This document shows, one piece after another, positions 33,701 to 41,051 of a DNA stretch of 64,000 nucleotides. Source of the DNA: Euleptes europaea. Its lineage: Eukaryota; Chordata; Lepidosauria; Squamata; Sphaerodactylidae. Both the position numbers and the translations under genes were made by a program. Positions within the stretch are counted from its first letter, which is position 1; each line of letters begins with the position of its first letter. The DNA is taken from positions 133,471,872 to 133,535,871 of the forward strand of contig NC_079312.1 in the NCBI RefSeq assembly GCF_029931775.1, read 5' to 3'. The notes beneath the pieces are model-generated. The model ran no database searches. It saw only the letters and a list, made by a program, of their open reading frames with translations, and was not told the DNA's origin.

Positions 33701-35468
33701 GAGACAAGTCATCTCTCTCTAGTCTTGTTGGAAGGCTGAGTGAGGAGTAAGGAGACTGGAGATTTGCAGTTATGCTCTTGGGATTACAGGCCTAGCAAGA
33801 TTTTTGTTCCCTTACCAGCCACAATGGAGACTTTACTCCATTGATCAGAAGAAACACGCCTGGCATGCCCTTGTGTTTTAACAGCTGTATGTGTAGAAAC
33901 TGGCAGTGATGCTTTTCACACCATGGAGAGAAATGATCATCTCCCGCTAATTTCTGCATTTCAAGTAACTGTCAAAGTCACAGAGGCAAGCTATACCATA
34001 CGCTTCTTCACTTGTTTACCCTAGTTTGTCCACGTAATCTGCAGACACACACACACACACACACACACACACAGCGCATTTCCCCGCAGCTGCTGTGTGG
34101 CTGCAGGGAACATGGGCAAACTAGTGTAAATGAGTGAAGAAACGTATTGTGTAGTTTGCCTTACATCTACAGCAGGCAGTTGAAAGATTAGCAACCGTAA
34201 CGTCTTACAGAGATTCCCAAGAGCCAGAGACCCCTGCCATTTCTAAATTCTGCGCCATTGCAATTAAAATACGCAAAAATAGGGTGGAAAAAAACTGTTA
34301 AACTCTTTTATACTTTTATATTTTTAGTAATCTTAAATTGGCAAGCCACTTTAGTGTCATGTGCTAATTTTGTATATCTTATTAATACCAGATTTTTAAA
34401 ACCAATTTTTGTAATTTGTAACAGTTTTTACAGTTTTATGAAGTTGGACAATATGATAAACTAACTTCTAGCTGGTCCAATAGACCGTATTAATAAACTT
34501 GGCTTGACTTGACCTCTGCCGCTTCTCCTTTTCTGCCTAGTAACTGCAAGGCCTTGCCATGCATTCTTGAGGATCCTAATCCTAACAAGACCTAACAAGT
34601 TTTGTCAGCCATCCTAATGTTAACTTTGGGCTCTATAAGTCTCCTTCCCCTTGTGATGTGATTTGCTTGAACTCACCAGGGGAGAAAGCAATGCCGAAAT
34701 GACACTGGCTTTCCCAACTGACCCCTAATCCTGCAAGCGCTTCTCCTTGAAGGAATGCTCAGTGTAAATTACACGGTCCTAGAAAGGCTGAAGTGGGTGC
34801 AGTTTGGTCCTGTCCTCCAAGGTGGGGAATGCCAAGACTTGCCCCAGATTCATTCATTTCCCTCCCTTATGCTTGGTTCTCTGCTCAGGGACATCTCTCT
34901 GTCCTACATTTTAATAATCCTGGCTCGTTTGTGCCAGCCCTGTGGGGCCACGTCACGTGACTCTGCTTCTTGCCTTCAAAAACCATCTTCCTGCTTTTGT
35001 GCTATTCCCAGCAGTCACCTGTTGCCTGATTCTCCCTAGGTTATGGATGCCGCCCACTTGCGCTCCCCACTGCCCGCTGCAACCGGCAGTCCAGTCTCAT
35101 CCATTGAAGTTGCCCACGTCCAGTGGCATCGCCCTTCCCCGGAGGAGCTCTCCGTCAGTCTTACCTTGCAGTGGAACTGTCCTCCTAGCAAGGCCAAGTG
35201 CTTTCGCGTGCACTACCGCAGTGGCTCATGTGTTGGTGATCCGGAACCCTCTCCGCTCCAGATTGGGGAAGCCCATGCGCCCCTGTACCGCGTGACTGAT
35301 CTCAGGGTGCCGGATGCTCACTCCGAGGCTTCTTGCCACTTAGAGTTCCTTGTGGAACCAGTGCCTCATGATGGGGTCCAGGTAGCTGTTGCCATGTGGG
35401 GAAGGCTACTCTTTGTGTACTCTAACCCAAAGCTACCCAGCACTGGTGGCAATACCAATGCTCGGTAA
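12612..35468 (+). CDS. ENGASE: ENGASE, cytosolic endo-beta-N-acetylglucosaminidase (complete, 14 coding exons)
   Basis: This GH85 enzyme cleaves between the two core GlcNAc residues of N-glycans. It acts in the cytosol on free oligosaccharides released by NGLY1 during ER-associated degradation. CDS exons: 12612-12742, 15682-15758, 15853-16054, 17050-17198, 18372-18529, 20165-20313, 21058-21223, 21766-21869, 22435-22543, 27812-27996, 30291-30442, 31495-31600, 31816-31930, 35040-35468. All introns are GT-AG and all phases agree. The total is 2232 nt, i.e. 743 residues, equal to the human length as I remember it. The GH85 barrel spans roughly 75-400, with 'FYRFDGWLVNIENSLS' placing the substrate-assisted Asn at 233 and the catalytic Glu at 235. 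C-terminal beta-sandwich domains follow. No signal peptide or membrane segment is seen, as expected for a cytosolic enzyme. The gene looks intact. Confidence 0.97.
12934..13090 (-). mobile_element. Short 5'-truncated retroposed insertion with 15-bp target duplication
   Basis: The 15-mer ccgattaggtccttt occurs at 12934-12948 and 13076-13090. The 127 bp between is A/T-only sequence starting with poly-T, so it reads on the minus strand as a 3' UTR fragment ending in a poly-A tail. Duplication length and tail fit L1-type target-primed insertion. It lies in ENGASE intron 1. Confidence 0.75.
13091..13286 (+). mobile_element. Second short retroposed insertion with 13-bp target duplication
   Basis: The sequence gaaagggtctgga at 13091-13103 is repeated, with one extra G, at 13273-13286. 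The insert between ends in 'ataaaaataaaaaaatata', an A-rich plus-strand tail. It sits directly beside the first insertion and in the opposite orientation. Confidence 0.65.
14131..14341 (+). mobile_element. tRNA-derived SINE family A
   Basis: It has an A-box-like 'agctcagtggtagagcatc' and a B-box-like 'ggttcaatccc'. The shared body runs 'gaaagacccctgcctgagac', 'ctgagtagacaatactgac', 'ttcagtataaggcagcttc'. There are four copies in the window (also 21387, 26361 and 27553), all in ENGASE introns and all on the plus strand. Intron 1. Confidence 0.8.
15682..15758 (+). CDS. ENGASE: ENGASE coding exon 2
   Basis: Acceptor 'cttattttcag'. The exon encodes LQLGMESQRTSVLHRVVSFAPDPLP, matching the conserved 'VVSFSPDPLP' of vertebrate ENGASE. 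Donor GTAAGA, leaving phase 1. Confidence 0.93.
15853..16054 (+). CDS. ENGASE: ENGASE coding exon 3
   Basis: The first AG of 'cccagccaggcag' is the only acceptor that keeps the frame and gives ARQYDRHTTEPISFYL, parallel to human VRYYDKDTTKPISFYL. It continues through LEELLSWKP and ends LVCHDMKGGYLEDR. This starts the GH85 domain. Confidence 0.96.
16120..16350. repeat. Long near-perfect inverted repeat (hairpin) in ENGASE intron 3
   Basis: Two arms of about 115 bp (16120-16234 and 16236-16350) are reverse complements with roughly one mismatch in eight. They meet at a centre with almost no loop, at 16235 (cattcagtgca, then a, then tgcactgaatg). The outer ends are gccaaaaatagcc and ggctgtttttggc. 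No coding capacity and no clear target duplication. It could be a fold-back MITE or a local inverted duplication. A transcript would fold into a long double-stranded RNA. Confidence 0.85.
17050..17198 (+). CDS. ENGASE: ENGASE coding exon 4
   Basis: It encodes RFIQGSEARDPFVFYHW, then IDIFVYFSHHTVTIPP and TNAAHRNGVLMLG, all highly conserved in the GH85 barrel. The acceptor gagacag and the donor GTGAGT both keep the frame. Confidence 0.97.
18372..18529 (+). CDS. ENGASE: ENGASE coding exon 5 (catalytic exon)
   Basis: It encodes GTFITEWTDG, then FYRFDGWLVNIENSLS. Asn233 and Glu235 within NIE are the GH85 pair that positions the substrate acetamido group and acts as acid/base. Both are present, so the enzyme should be active. 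Acceptor 'tctccccccag', donor GTGAGC. Confidence 0.97.
20165..20313 (+). CDS. ENGASE: ENGASE coding exon 6
   Basis: It encodes ETAARNMPHFLRYLTDRVHQ, then GGKVVWYDSVLKSGELRWQN and ELNDNN, matching human NMPPFLRYL and VLWYDSVVQSGQLKWQ. Donor GTGAGT at phase 2. Confidence 0.96.
21058..21223 (+). CDS. ENGASE: ENGASE coding exon 7
   Basis: It encodes VYFDACDGFFTNYNWKDEQL, then AGERRCDVYVGVDVFGRGDV, matching human VFFDSCDGFFTNYNW and VYVGVDVFARG. These strands line the GH85 active-site cleft. Confidence 0.97.
21387..21588 (+). mobile_element. tRNA-derived SINE family A
   Basis: It begins 'ggggctgtggctcagtggt', with B box 'ggttcaaccc', and ends 'ttcagtataaggcagctt'. It lies in the short intron 7. 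Confidence 0.8.
21766..21869 (+). CDS. ENGASE: ENGASE coding exon 8
   Basis: It encodes SLRLIRHHGLSVAIFAPGWV and then YEHLGPVDFLHNEN, parallel to human GFSVALFAPGWVYE. Acceptor 'tccctccag', donor GTGAGG, phase 2. Confidence 0.95.
22129..22425 (+). mobile_element. tRNA-derived SINE family B
   Basis: It starts 'ccagtgtggtgtagtggtt', has B-box text 'gggtttgattccccac', a body with 'ggtgaactggatttgtttc', and ends 'ggcatataaaaaccaactc'. Minus-strand relatives lie at 32671, 45867 and 63287. Intron 8. Confidence 0.8.
22435..22543 (+). CDS. ENGASE: ENGASE coding exon 9
   Basis: It encodes KFWGLLAEWLPTHSVGSLPF and then STSFSLGMGKKHFSNGQ, parallel to human PTHSICSLPFVTSFCLGMG. It begins only about 10 bp after the end of a SINE B copy, so that SINE's A/T-rich tail abuts the polypyrimidine tract. 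Donor GTGAGC. Confidence 0.96.
22628..22850 (+). mobile_element. tRNA-derived SINE family D, plus strand
   Basis: It starts 'ccagtgtggtattggacta', has B-box text 'ggtttgaatcctcac', then 'cataggattgttgtgagga', and ends in an 'aagtaaataaata' tail. Intron 9. Confidence 0.65.
23165..25300 (-). mobile_element. CR1-like LINE, minus strand, with a nested SINE
   Basis: On the minus strand the 3' terminus is the 'ggactggatgggccactgg' type at about 23220. Reverse transcriptase text lies at 24489-24214: 'LVAKSADDTKSFRMVKTK' and 'QMKFNVGKCKAMH'. The stretch 24540-25300 continues with upstream CR1 sequence, including 'KVPYQ'-type text near 24620. The copy has many stops and is interrupted at about 23628-23848 by a 5S-derived SINE. 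It fills much of ENGASE intron 9. The upstream boundary is approximate. Confidence 0.7.
23628..23848 (+). mobile_element. 5S-rRNA-derived SINE nested in the CR1 copy
   Basis: The text 'ctagtccgatcttgtcagatc', 'ttggaagcttagcaggg' and 'gttcctggatgggagacca' tracks 5S rRNA closely. The SINE body follows, with 'aggcaatggcaaaccaccc' and 'ggctggacagcacttt'. The flanks 'ttatgcccccac' and 'ttgtgccccccag' may be a diverged target duplication. Confidence 0.75.
25480..25890 (+). mobile_element. CR1-type LINE 3' end, interrupted by a hAT MITE
   Basis: The 3' UTR text 'gctagatggccgtctgtcagc' to 'ggttggactagatgaccct', ending 'ccaactctgattctatga', is the common reptile CR1 terminus. Other copies lie at 39205-39400 and 46905-47066. 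A 198-bp hAT MITE sits inside it at 25534-25731. Confidence 0.75.
25526..25739. mobile_element. hAT MITE, ends CAGGGGTTCTCAAC / GGTTGAGAACCATTG
   Basis: The 198-bp element at 25534-25731 is flanked by ccttaggc (25526-25533) and ccttagac (25732-25739), an 8-bp duplication with one mismatch. The uninterrupted target is visible in the paralogous CR1 tail at 39262 ('gaccttaggcagatcatg'). Confidence 0.85.
26361..26573 (+). mobile_element. tRNA-derived SINE family A
   Basis: It has 'gatgtggctcagtggtgga', B box 'ggtccaatccc', and the end 'ttcagtataaggcagcttc'. ENGASE intron 9. Confidence 0.8.
27245..27546 (+). mobile_element. tRNA-derived SINE family C
   Basis: It starts 'ggagccctgtggtgcagag', has B-box-like 'gagtttgatccc', then 'ccatccttccgaggtcggt' and 'caaaccaccccgcaaacaa', and ends 'cacaggggacctttacctt'. 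A second copy is at 58158. It abuts a family A SINE that starts a few bases later. Confidence 0.8.
27553..27760 (+). mobile_element. tRNA-derived SINE family A, directly after a family C copy
   Basis: It begins 'gaggggctgtggctcagtgg' and ends 'agtataaggcaccttcatg'. It lies just upstream of ENGASE exon 10. Confidence 0.8.
27812..27996 (+). CDS. ENGASE: ENGASE coding exon 10
   Basis: It encodes ENGTKPWYNLSAQEAQPLYT, then RTRCCLQDAWCGGSSLLLEG and AIPP, parallel to human PWYHLSAQEIQPLF and CCLEDAWHGGSSLLVRGVIPP. This begins the region after the barrel. Donor GTGAGC at phase 2. Confidence 0.96.
28316..28428 (+). mobile_element. CR1-like LINE 3' tail
   Basis: The text 'gccactgtgtgaacagactgc', 'gatttgatggggcttgttc' and 'tccagcagggcttttcttg' matches the 3' terminus of the CR1-like copy at 7838-9200. 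ENGASE intron 10. Confidence 0.65.
30291..30442 (+). CDS. ENGASE: ENGASE coding exon 11
   Basis: It encodes LFSFQTPAPHRLYLVLIYKH, then SIAPELTTQE, parallel to human RLFSLQAPVPPKIYLSMVYK and LELTTGD. The acceptor is 'ggtcaccag'. A stronger-looking CAG at 30306 ('cctttcag') would break the frame. Confidence 0.9.
31495..31600 (+). CDS. ENGASE: ENGASE coding exon 12 (NAGNAG acceptor)
   Basis: It encodes AEPTRHKPSLLLPPPPHLAQ and then LMRECG, parallel to human AETSSRHSLRPLRVPPTKLA. The acceptor reads ccagcag, so either AG (exon start 31495 or 31498) keeps the frame and differs by one Ala at residue 528. The first gives 743 residues. Donor GTGAGT. Confidence 0.88.
31816..31930 (+). CDS. ENGASE: ENGASE coding exon 13
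   Basis: It encodes RCYELELQNCVLNELLVGVS, then VPFTYHLGEIW, parallel to human HCYEVSLRGCLLLDLLVCFS and FTCRLGEIQV. Acceptor 'tcccccag', donor GTAAGG. Confidence 0.93.
32150..33290. mobile_element. Decayed inverted-repeat DNA element with a nested SINE
   Basis: Sequence around 32198-32255 (gcatggatccatcc, then atttgtagttctttaaaa) recurs inverted at about 33185-33245 (ttttaaagaactacaaat, then ggggtggatccgtgc). A second pair of arms at about 32251-32325 and 32355-32430 folds within the left part, with 'ggccccagaaactcttgttt' inverted as 'aaacaagaatttctggggcc'. A family B SINE is inserted between. ENGASE intron 13. Family unknown. Confidence 0.5.
32671..32926 (-). mobile_element. tRNA-derived SINE family B, minus strand
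   Basis: On the minus strand it starts 'gagagccagcgtggtgtag', has B-box text 'gggtttgattcccca', and ends near 32680 with 'gaaccaactcttcttc'. Confidence 0.8.
33488..33687. mobile_element. hAT MITE, ends CAGGGGTGTCA / TGACACCCCTG
   Basis: The 184-bp element at 33496-33679 is flanked by atatccag (33488-33495) and atattcag (33680-33687). The terminal 11-mers are perfect inverted copies. The interior includes 'aagtgacatttatgtcatat', typical of this hAT MITE type. ENGASE intron 13. Confidence 0.85.
34043..34073. repeat. (CA)n microsatellite
   Basis: About 15 uninterrupted CA units in ENGASE intron 13. Confidence 0.95.
35040..35468 (+). CDS. ENGASE: ENGASE coding exon 14 and stop
   Basis: Acceptor 'gattctccctag'. 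It encodes VMDAAHLRSP, then SSIEVAHVQWH and CFRVHYRSGS, and closes with LEFLVEPVPHDGVQVAVAMW and LLFVYSNPKL before TAA at 35466. Human has SHIRW, CFRIHCWGG, MEFLVEPVPKEGFRVPQAEW and VLLYSAPA, so this is clearly the C-terminal domain. It extends about ten residues beyond the human C-terminus. Confidence 0.95.
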   Translation, partial: VMDAAHLRSPLPAATGSPVSSIEVAHVQWHRPSPEELSVSLTLQWNCPPSKAKCFRVHYRSGSCVGDPEPSPLQIGEAHAPLYRVTDLRVPDAHSEASCHLEFLVEPVPHDGVQVAVAMWGRLLFVYSNPKLPSTGGNTNAR

Positions 35469-35487
35469 ATGAACTTACAGGCTCTAA

Positions 35488-35493
35488 AATAAA
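35488..35493 (+). terminator. Candidate ENGASE polyadenylation signal AATAAA
   Basis: AATAAA lies 20 nt after the stop, with a GT-rich stretch ('gctgtgatatgaggtgc') about 35 nt further on. That would make a very short 3' UTR. An AATAAA at 36199 is a distal alternative. Confidence 0.45.
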
Positions 35494-35997
35494 AGGAGTA
35501 AGATCCTGTCCCAGAGCTGTGATATGAGGTGCTTCTTAAGTAGTGAGATGGGTGGGCACTAGCACTATTATTCCTCTTCTCAGGCTTCAGAAATGCAACT
35601 GTTTCAGCACTGACAGCATATACCCAAAGGTACCTTCTGGTTGTGTCAGTGTTCTAGTGTTATAGTTATCTTATACCAGAAGAAAGATTTTAAGGGAAAT
35701 AAATCCTTACAAAGTGTGTTACACTATACTCAGGATGCAAAAGTGGTGTTCCCTTGTAAATTTGCGGGATTTCAGCAATGTGGGTTCCTCAGGAAAATCC
35801 ATGTTCATCTTCAACATACGTCTTAAGATGTGTTACCTCTGCAAAGGTAATTCTGTTGGTACAGGGGAACATTGCAACGTGGTGTTGAATAGGGTTTTTT
35901 TTTTGTCCACAACATGTTAAAAAATATTTTTGTCATGACCTTCAATAAGTTGTTTTTCTCTCCTGATTACAGGAGGGAACTGCAGCACTCTTAGGTA

Positions 35998-36112
35998 GTT
36001 TCAGTGGGTAGCTGTGTTGGTCTGCAGTAGAACAGCAAGACTGAAGCCCAGTAGCACTTTAAACGGAATTTCTGGGGTATAAAAGCTTTTGAGAATTGGA
36101 ACTCCCTGAGTC
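35998..36112 (-). repeat. Unclassified interspersed repeat, copy 2
   Basis: The plus strand reads 'gggtagctgtgttggtctg', then 'cccagtagcactttaaac' and 'ggtataaaagctttt', the reverse orientation of the copy at 1770. Confidence 0.5.
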
Positions 36113-37419
36113 TTATGGCACTGTTAAGCAGACTGCAGCCCCTGCTCCGTCCTCAGTTTGCTTTCAGTTTTACAAAATCGAAAACAGATGATATAGGAAA
36201 ATAAAGGATTGTTTTGAACGTCTGTTGTTACTGTCGATTCATCCTGCTCTGTGGAGCTCAGGGTAGCATAGGGTTCTCCCTTACCCCATGTTTGTTTCAC
36301 AACAACCTTGAGAGGCAGGCTAGACTGGAGGCATCATTGACCCCAGATCGCCCAGTGAGCTGTGTGACTGCAGGGATCCGAAAGCAGGTCTCCCTCATCC
36401 AGCACTTCAATTATGACTGAAAATCTCAATTACAGCCCATTAAAATCAGCATTCTTTCATAAACCTATGCAAGTTTACTTTACACGTTGCAGCTGTGTTG
36501 AAGTTGTCATTTTGCTACGTTTTCTCTGCAGCCACTAATAAATTCATAATGAAATTCCTCTTGACTTTATTTCCTTTGGTAGACTCAACAGAGGTATTAA
36601 TAGTCATGGCTAATTGTGCTTCAGTCAAGACTGCCAAAAAAAGCCAAACATAAAAAAATTAGTTGATGAAGCCCTTTTATAGCTGGAATTTCTGGTTTTA
36701 ATATTGATGGGATTTTAGACAACTGTTGACGATTCTCATTTTCTGTATTTGACTGGCTATGTGCCGTATTAATAAATGAATGACTAGTTGATGCAGCCTT
36801 CTGAATTGCAGCTGAGAGAAGCCAGAAGTCTAGATGGGACTTTTGCCCCTTCTAATTTCTTCAAATTTCACTCAGGCGGGGTTTGAAGGGCCTTTATGGG
36901 ACGACAGAGGTGGGACATAATTTAAATTTGGCAACGCAACTAGGAAGGGAATGTCGGTGCAGCGCTCATCAAGGACCACAGGGTGGCAGCAGAGTATTGT
37001 CGGCTGCTGTGGGGCTCTGAGCCTTCTCTGCCGCTGAAGTACTGAGAATTAAGACTAAACCAGTCATTCCCCTTCCAGAATCTGGCTCAGTTCTGTGCCA
37101 GTAATACTGGTCTGGGTAGTCATTAATTGCTGGTATCATAAGAAACCAATCGTGATGCTTTTTAGTGGGACTGGCCTGCATGAGTTGGGTGTCTCTTTTT
37201 TTTGCGGAGCACATTTATAGAGGTGCGCTTGATATCTCAGAGAACAGACGAAACACCTCTCCACTGCCATGAAAAGCCAGGAATATGTGGCAACTTCAGC
37301 CTTCTCATCCCCTTCTAAGCAAGTAGCACAAAAGCCACTGTGAATATTTTAGGTTCCCCTGTGCATTTCTGCCGTCTAGAACATTGGCCTTTCTTCTTGC
37401 CACCTCCCCCCTCCACCAC
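36113..37419. other. ENGASE-RBFOX3 intergenic, no gene seen
   Basis: About 36225-36415 resembles an old MIR/tRNA-SINE body ('cacaacaaccttgagagg'). Otherwise unremarkable. Confidence 0.45.
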
Positions 37420-37760
37420 TGCGTCACTTTTCTAAAGCACTACCTAAAAGCTGTGTCTACTCATATCTTTAAAGCCCTTCGTGGATTGGGACCAGGGTAT
37501 CTGAAGGACCCTCTTCTCCCATACGGCCCTGCCTGGGAATTAAAATCGCCGGGAAAGCACCTCTTGACTGTCTCGTCACTCAAAGAAGCTTGATTGGTGG
37601 GAGCTCGCGAGAGGGCCTTTTTAGTAGCAGCCCCACAATTATGGAACAAACTCCCCAGAGAGGTGCACCTGGCCACCTCCCTTTTGATCTTGAGGCAGCT
37701 GAAGATGGTTTTATTTTGGACTATATTTGGTTGAGTCTAGTAGCAGTCCTTAGTGATTTT
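37420..37760 (+). mobile_element. Decayed LINE fragment (L2/CR1-type C-terminus)
   Basis: The translation includes 'KALRGLGPGYLKDPLLPYGP' and, in another frame, text corresponding to 'LWNKLPREVHLATSLLIL'. This is the usual end of such LINE ORFs in reptiles. Frameshifted. Confidence 0.6.
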
Positions 37761-38735
37761 AAATTTTTGGCTTTATGTTTTTAATGTATTTGAGCCTATG
37801 TGTTATATCTGTGTTTGAAAACCACCCTGCGCTCCATTAGATATCTGTTTTCGGGGCTAGGACGATGCTACAGGCTTTTACAGAAAATAAAGATTCCTAA
37901 GAATGGTTAACAGTTGGCATATGGTCCTCCCGGCTTGCAGAGCAAATGAGCGTGTTCTACAGTATAGCATAAGGAAAAAACCCAGGGCGCAGGGAATGGA
38001 TGTTGCCCCACAGCAAACCTGATGGGGAGACAGAGGAGGAACGGACCTGGCATGAGAGTGAGTCTAGAGCTGTAGACCTCCATGTTGTAAACCTCACTTT
38101 TCCAGTTCTCCTGACCTAGAGTAAGGTGGTGACCATATGCTGTCCCTTCACAAGATAGATCTATTGCCTCTGAGTGGGTAGAGGCAATCCTACTGCCTCG
38201 CTTTTCATATCATCTCTGCAATCACCCCATCTCACCCTCACACACACAAGACCCTCCCTGATCTGTGGTGCAGAGCCAGCCAGAGAATTGATCATGGCAA
38301 TACAGCCTGGCCTGCAGACAACTGGCAGCAGGGAGTTTCGCCAAGCGTGGGCACGCACAGAGATCTCGGCTCCCTTGCTGCTTGGGCCTGGTCCCTGCGT
38401 GAGGCAGTGGCTTGAAGCTATGGAAACTGATACGTTGACATTTACCCACCACTGCTGCTTAGGGGGGGCCTGACTAAAGCAAAATGAAGAATGCTGGGCC
38501 TGCCTGGCACAGGGCTTTAACCACGAAATGTTCACCTTCAACTTGAGCATCAATGGTGTGTGTGTGGGGTGTGTGTGTGTGTATAGGGTGTGTGTTCACA
38601 CTGAGTTCTTATCACTGTTGCAGCCATTGTCTTCAGCCCTATCTTTCGCAGCCCCAAAAGTGTTCTTGCAGTCCCATGGGTCCCTGCTCTTCTGTCTCCT
38701 GCCTGCACAAACACATTGTCCTGGATTTTGTTCTC

Positions 38736-39146
38736 TGTCCCTTTCAGACAATGTGTTTCTGCACAACCACTATATGTGTATTGACTTGAGGGTTGTGCAC
38801 TGTTCTCATCGCCTCACTGTAAAGAAGGGGGACTCACAGGCCTGCGTCATTGAAGAACAAAACTATGAAGGGGGAAATTTCATATGATGTATGACCCAGA
38901 ATTAAAGGGTGGAGGGAAAAGTGAATGGAGAATTTTTAAAAACCCTTTTTTATAACATAGTAAATATTTTAGAAGACTTATCAGTTGATGGTTTAAAACC
39001 CACCCAAATAAAATGAAACATTATGTTTACCTGCTGCAGAAGGCAGTGAAGAGTATCAGGGCTCCACCTACAGAGTGAACCTGCACAACCTTGTGAACGA
39101 GCAAGGTGAATGCACCACCCGCCAGCCCCACAGGTTGGCCCACTGA
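38736..39146 (+). other. Coding-like stretches of unknown origin between ENGASE and RBFOX3
   Basis: After 'gtccctttcag' at about 38748, a frame reads NVFLHNHYMCIDLRVVH onward to 38887. After 'ctgctgcag' at 39038, another frame reads GSEEYQGSTYRVNLHNLVNE to a TGA at about 39146. The second has codon use and synonymous wobble like a real exon. I do not recognise either. They could be fragments of a decayed gene or chance. Confidence 0.25.
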
Positions 39147-39204
39147 CTGCTTGGTAGCCCTCTGTTTACAGCTTTCCCTACGTGGTTGGTGAGTTGTGTC
39201 CAGA

Positions 39205-39400
39205 ATAGAGGTTTTTAAGCAGAGGCTAGATGGCCATCTGTCAGCAATGCTGATTCTATGACCTTAGGCAGATCATGAGAGGGATGGCACCTTGGCCATC
39301 TTCTGGGTATGTGGGGGTACCGTAGTTTGGAATTTCCTGTATTGTGCAGGGGGTTGGACTAGATGACCCTTGTGGTCCCTTCCAACTCTGATTCTAGAGG
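39205..39400 (+). mobile_element. CR1-type LINE 3' end (uninterrupted copy)
   Basis: It runs from 'gaggctagatggccatctg' to 'ggttggactagatgaccct' and 'ccaactctgattcta'. It preserves the empty site of the hAT insertion seen at 25526-25739. Confidence 0.75.
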
Positions 39401-39654
39401 GCCACCAGATATGCAATGCAAACTTGATATGAAGGAGAACCTCATGGTCATTACCACATGGGCGCCCTTCATAGCATCTTTCTTCCTGGAGATGATAGGC
39501 TTTCGTTTCAGACAACACTGGGTGAAGGAAGCACTATGCTTTAAAAGAAAAATCCCCACCTTGGGATCATATTCCCAAAATTACTCCCCATCCATCACCT
39601 TTATCTTCCACAGCACCCAAATCACAATCTTGAGCCATCCTGGTTGAAGAAAGA

Positions 39655-39713
39655 AACCTTTATTAATAATATTAATAATCAATAAATAATAATTAATAAT
39701 AATACTGTTTATT
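39655..39713. repeat. A/T-rich (TAA)-like low-complexity tract
   Basis: Irregular TAATAAT units. On the minus strand it also contains AATAAA at 39713-39708, a possible distal RBFOX3 polyadenylation signal. Confidence 0.7.
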
Positions 39714-40389
39714 TGAATGGTCACACCTTAGAAGCATACAGAATGGGGCGGGTGGCCGATGCTCCCAGGGTGGGAGTCCGGGCAGCAAATGGGAGGAGCT
39801 TTATACAAGGGCGGGGAGGGGTGGGAGAGGAGGGGGGGCTATATACAACGGGAATAGAAAAGGAGGATCATCTGGTTGCTGGCGTGTCAGGAGCTTTAAT
39901 GCTGAATAGAAAGTGAGGTTTCATGAGATGAACAAGCCGAGGTGGGGTCAGGGGCATGGGGGGGGGGGAGGCCCTGAGTCCATCTGGCTCTGGGGTGGGG
40001 GAAACGGGCCATAGGACTCCTCCCACTAAAGCCCACGGCAGGAAGGACACCAATGGCACCAGCAGGTGGGGACTGGGGCTGGCGGACATTCGCCTATTTG
40101 TGCGGCAAATGGTTCTTCCTCCTAGTGCCCTGGCCTGCCTCACTTCCTGCCACCACCATGGGGCCCTGGCTCTTCCCACCAGCCTGGCCACACAGTCCTT
40201 AAGGATGTGCTTGCCCCAGGCACCGCGAAAAGGGCACGTGGCATTTTTTTTGGCCCTTGAGACCAGGGTTGGAGCTTCCTGGCAGATCTGGGGGAGGCCC
40301 AGGGGAAGGCAGGGATGCTCTCAGGTGGTTCTCAGTTCTATAAGCCAGGCTGAGACCAGCCAGGCCTACAACAAGGAGGGTAAATGAGA

Positions 40390-41051
40390 GTGGGAAGTTG
40401 GACCCTTTATTGGGCCGGAAGGAGCTGGGAGGCTCAGGTGGAGGGGAAAGTGCAATCTCTTCAAAGGAAAAAAAAAACAACCCTCTGAAACCCGAGGTCC
40501 CTACCCAGTGGAACAGGGCGGCTGCTCCCAAAAGCCCCTGGCCCGGCCCTGCCTGGGAATCCAAGGCCTTGCCAGCTTGACAAATGGATGAACCAGCAAA
40601 GCACAAAAAGCACTGGGAGGTTCTGGGAAGCAAGAAGCAGGATTGCTAGCCCTGCAGGTGCACTCGTGGCGTAATCTGCAGCACGGGAGAGCCGCAGTTC
40701 TTCTTCGGGAGGGCTGGAAGGAAGACATGGTAGCCCGGAGCCTGCAGAGTCCAGTCTGTGTCAGCGCCTGCCCCTCCTGTCCCCGTGGTCTGCAGCGAGG
40801 GAACAGGGCACGGGTCTCCCGGTGTGGACGGCTTTTCAGAGTCTGTGGGCAGCTGCCGTCCCTCCGTCCAGCTGGGTCGGTCGGTGCTTGCGCTCCGGAT
40901 GGCCTGTCGTTTTGGGGCGCATGTGTGGACAGAAGGGGGCTTTCACTCAGTCGCTTGGCTCGTTAGTTTTGTAATTGTTTTGTTGCTTGGCTTAAAAAAA
41001 ACTTTTTTTTGTGCCCTTCCTGGTCCCAGAAGGAAACAGCTGAAGGTTTCA
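40390..41051 (-). other. RBFOX3: RBFOX3 terminal exon: stop codon and 3' UTR (inferred)
   Basis: On the minus strand 'ctttgttttctgttgtag' is a strong acceptor directly followed by TGA at 41051-41049. The previous exon ends exactly after the codon for the last Met of 'YSIGTM', where known mammalian RBFOX3 proteins end, so an exon beginning with the stop codon fits. The UTR continues through 'aagccaagcaacaaaac' to the AATAAA at 40411. Other acceptors exist, e.g. at 41789, where an exon would add MDIVPLSALIPEEERQCC before a stop. Confidence 0.6.
40406..40411 (-). terminator. Candidate RBFOX3 polyadenylation signal AATAAA
   Basis: The minus strand reads cccAATAAAggg about 640 nt after the RBFOX3 stop codon. 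It is the first canonical signal downstream of the terminal exon, in GC-rich sequence that looks like 3' UTR. Confidence 0.5.

Noticed and set aside
34043-34073. Regular short repeats as a CRISPR-like array
   Set aside because: All regular repeats here are simple microsatellites without spacers, and the DNA is vertebrate.
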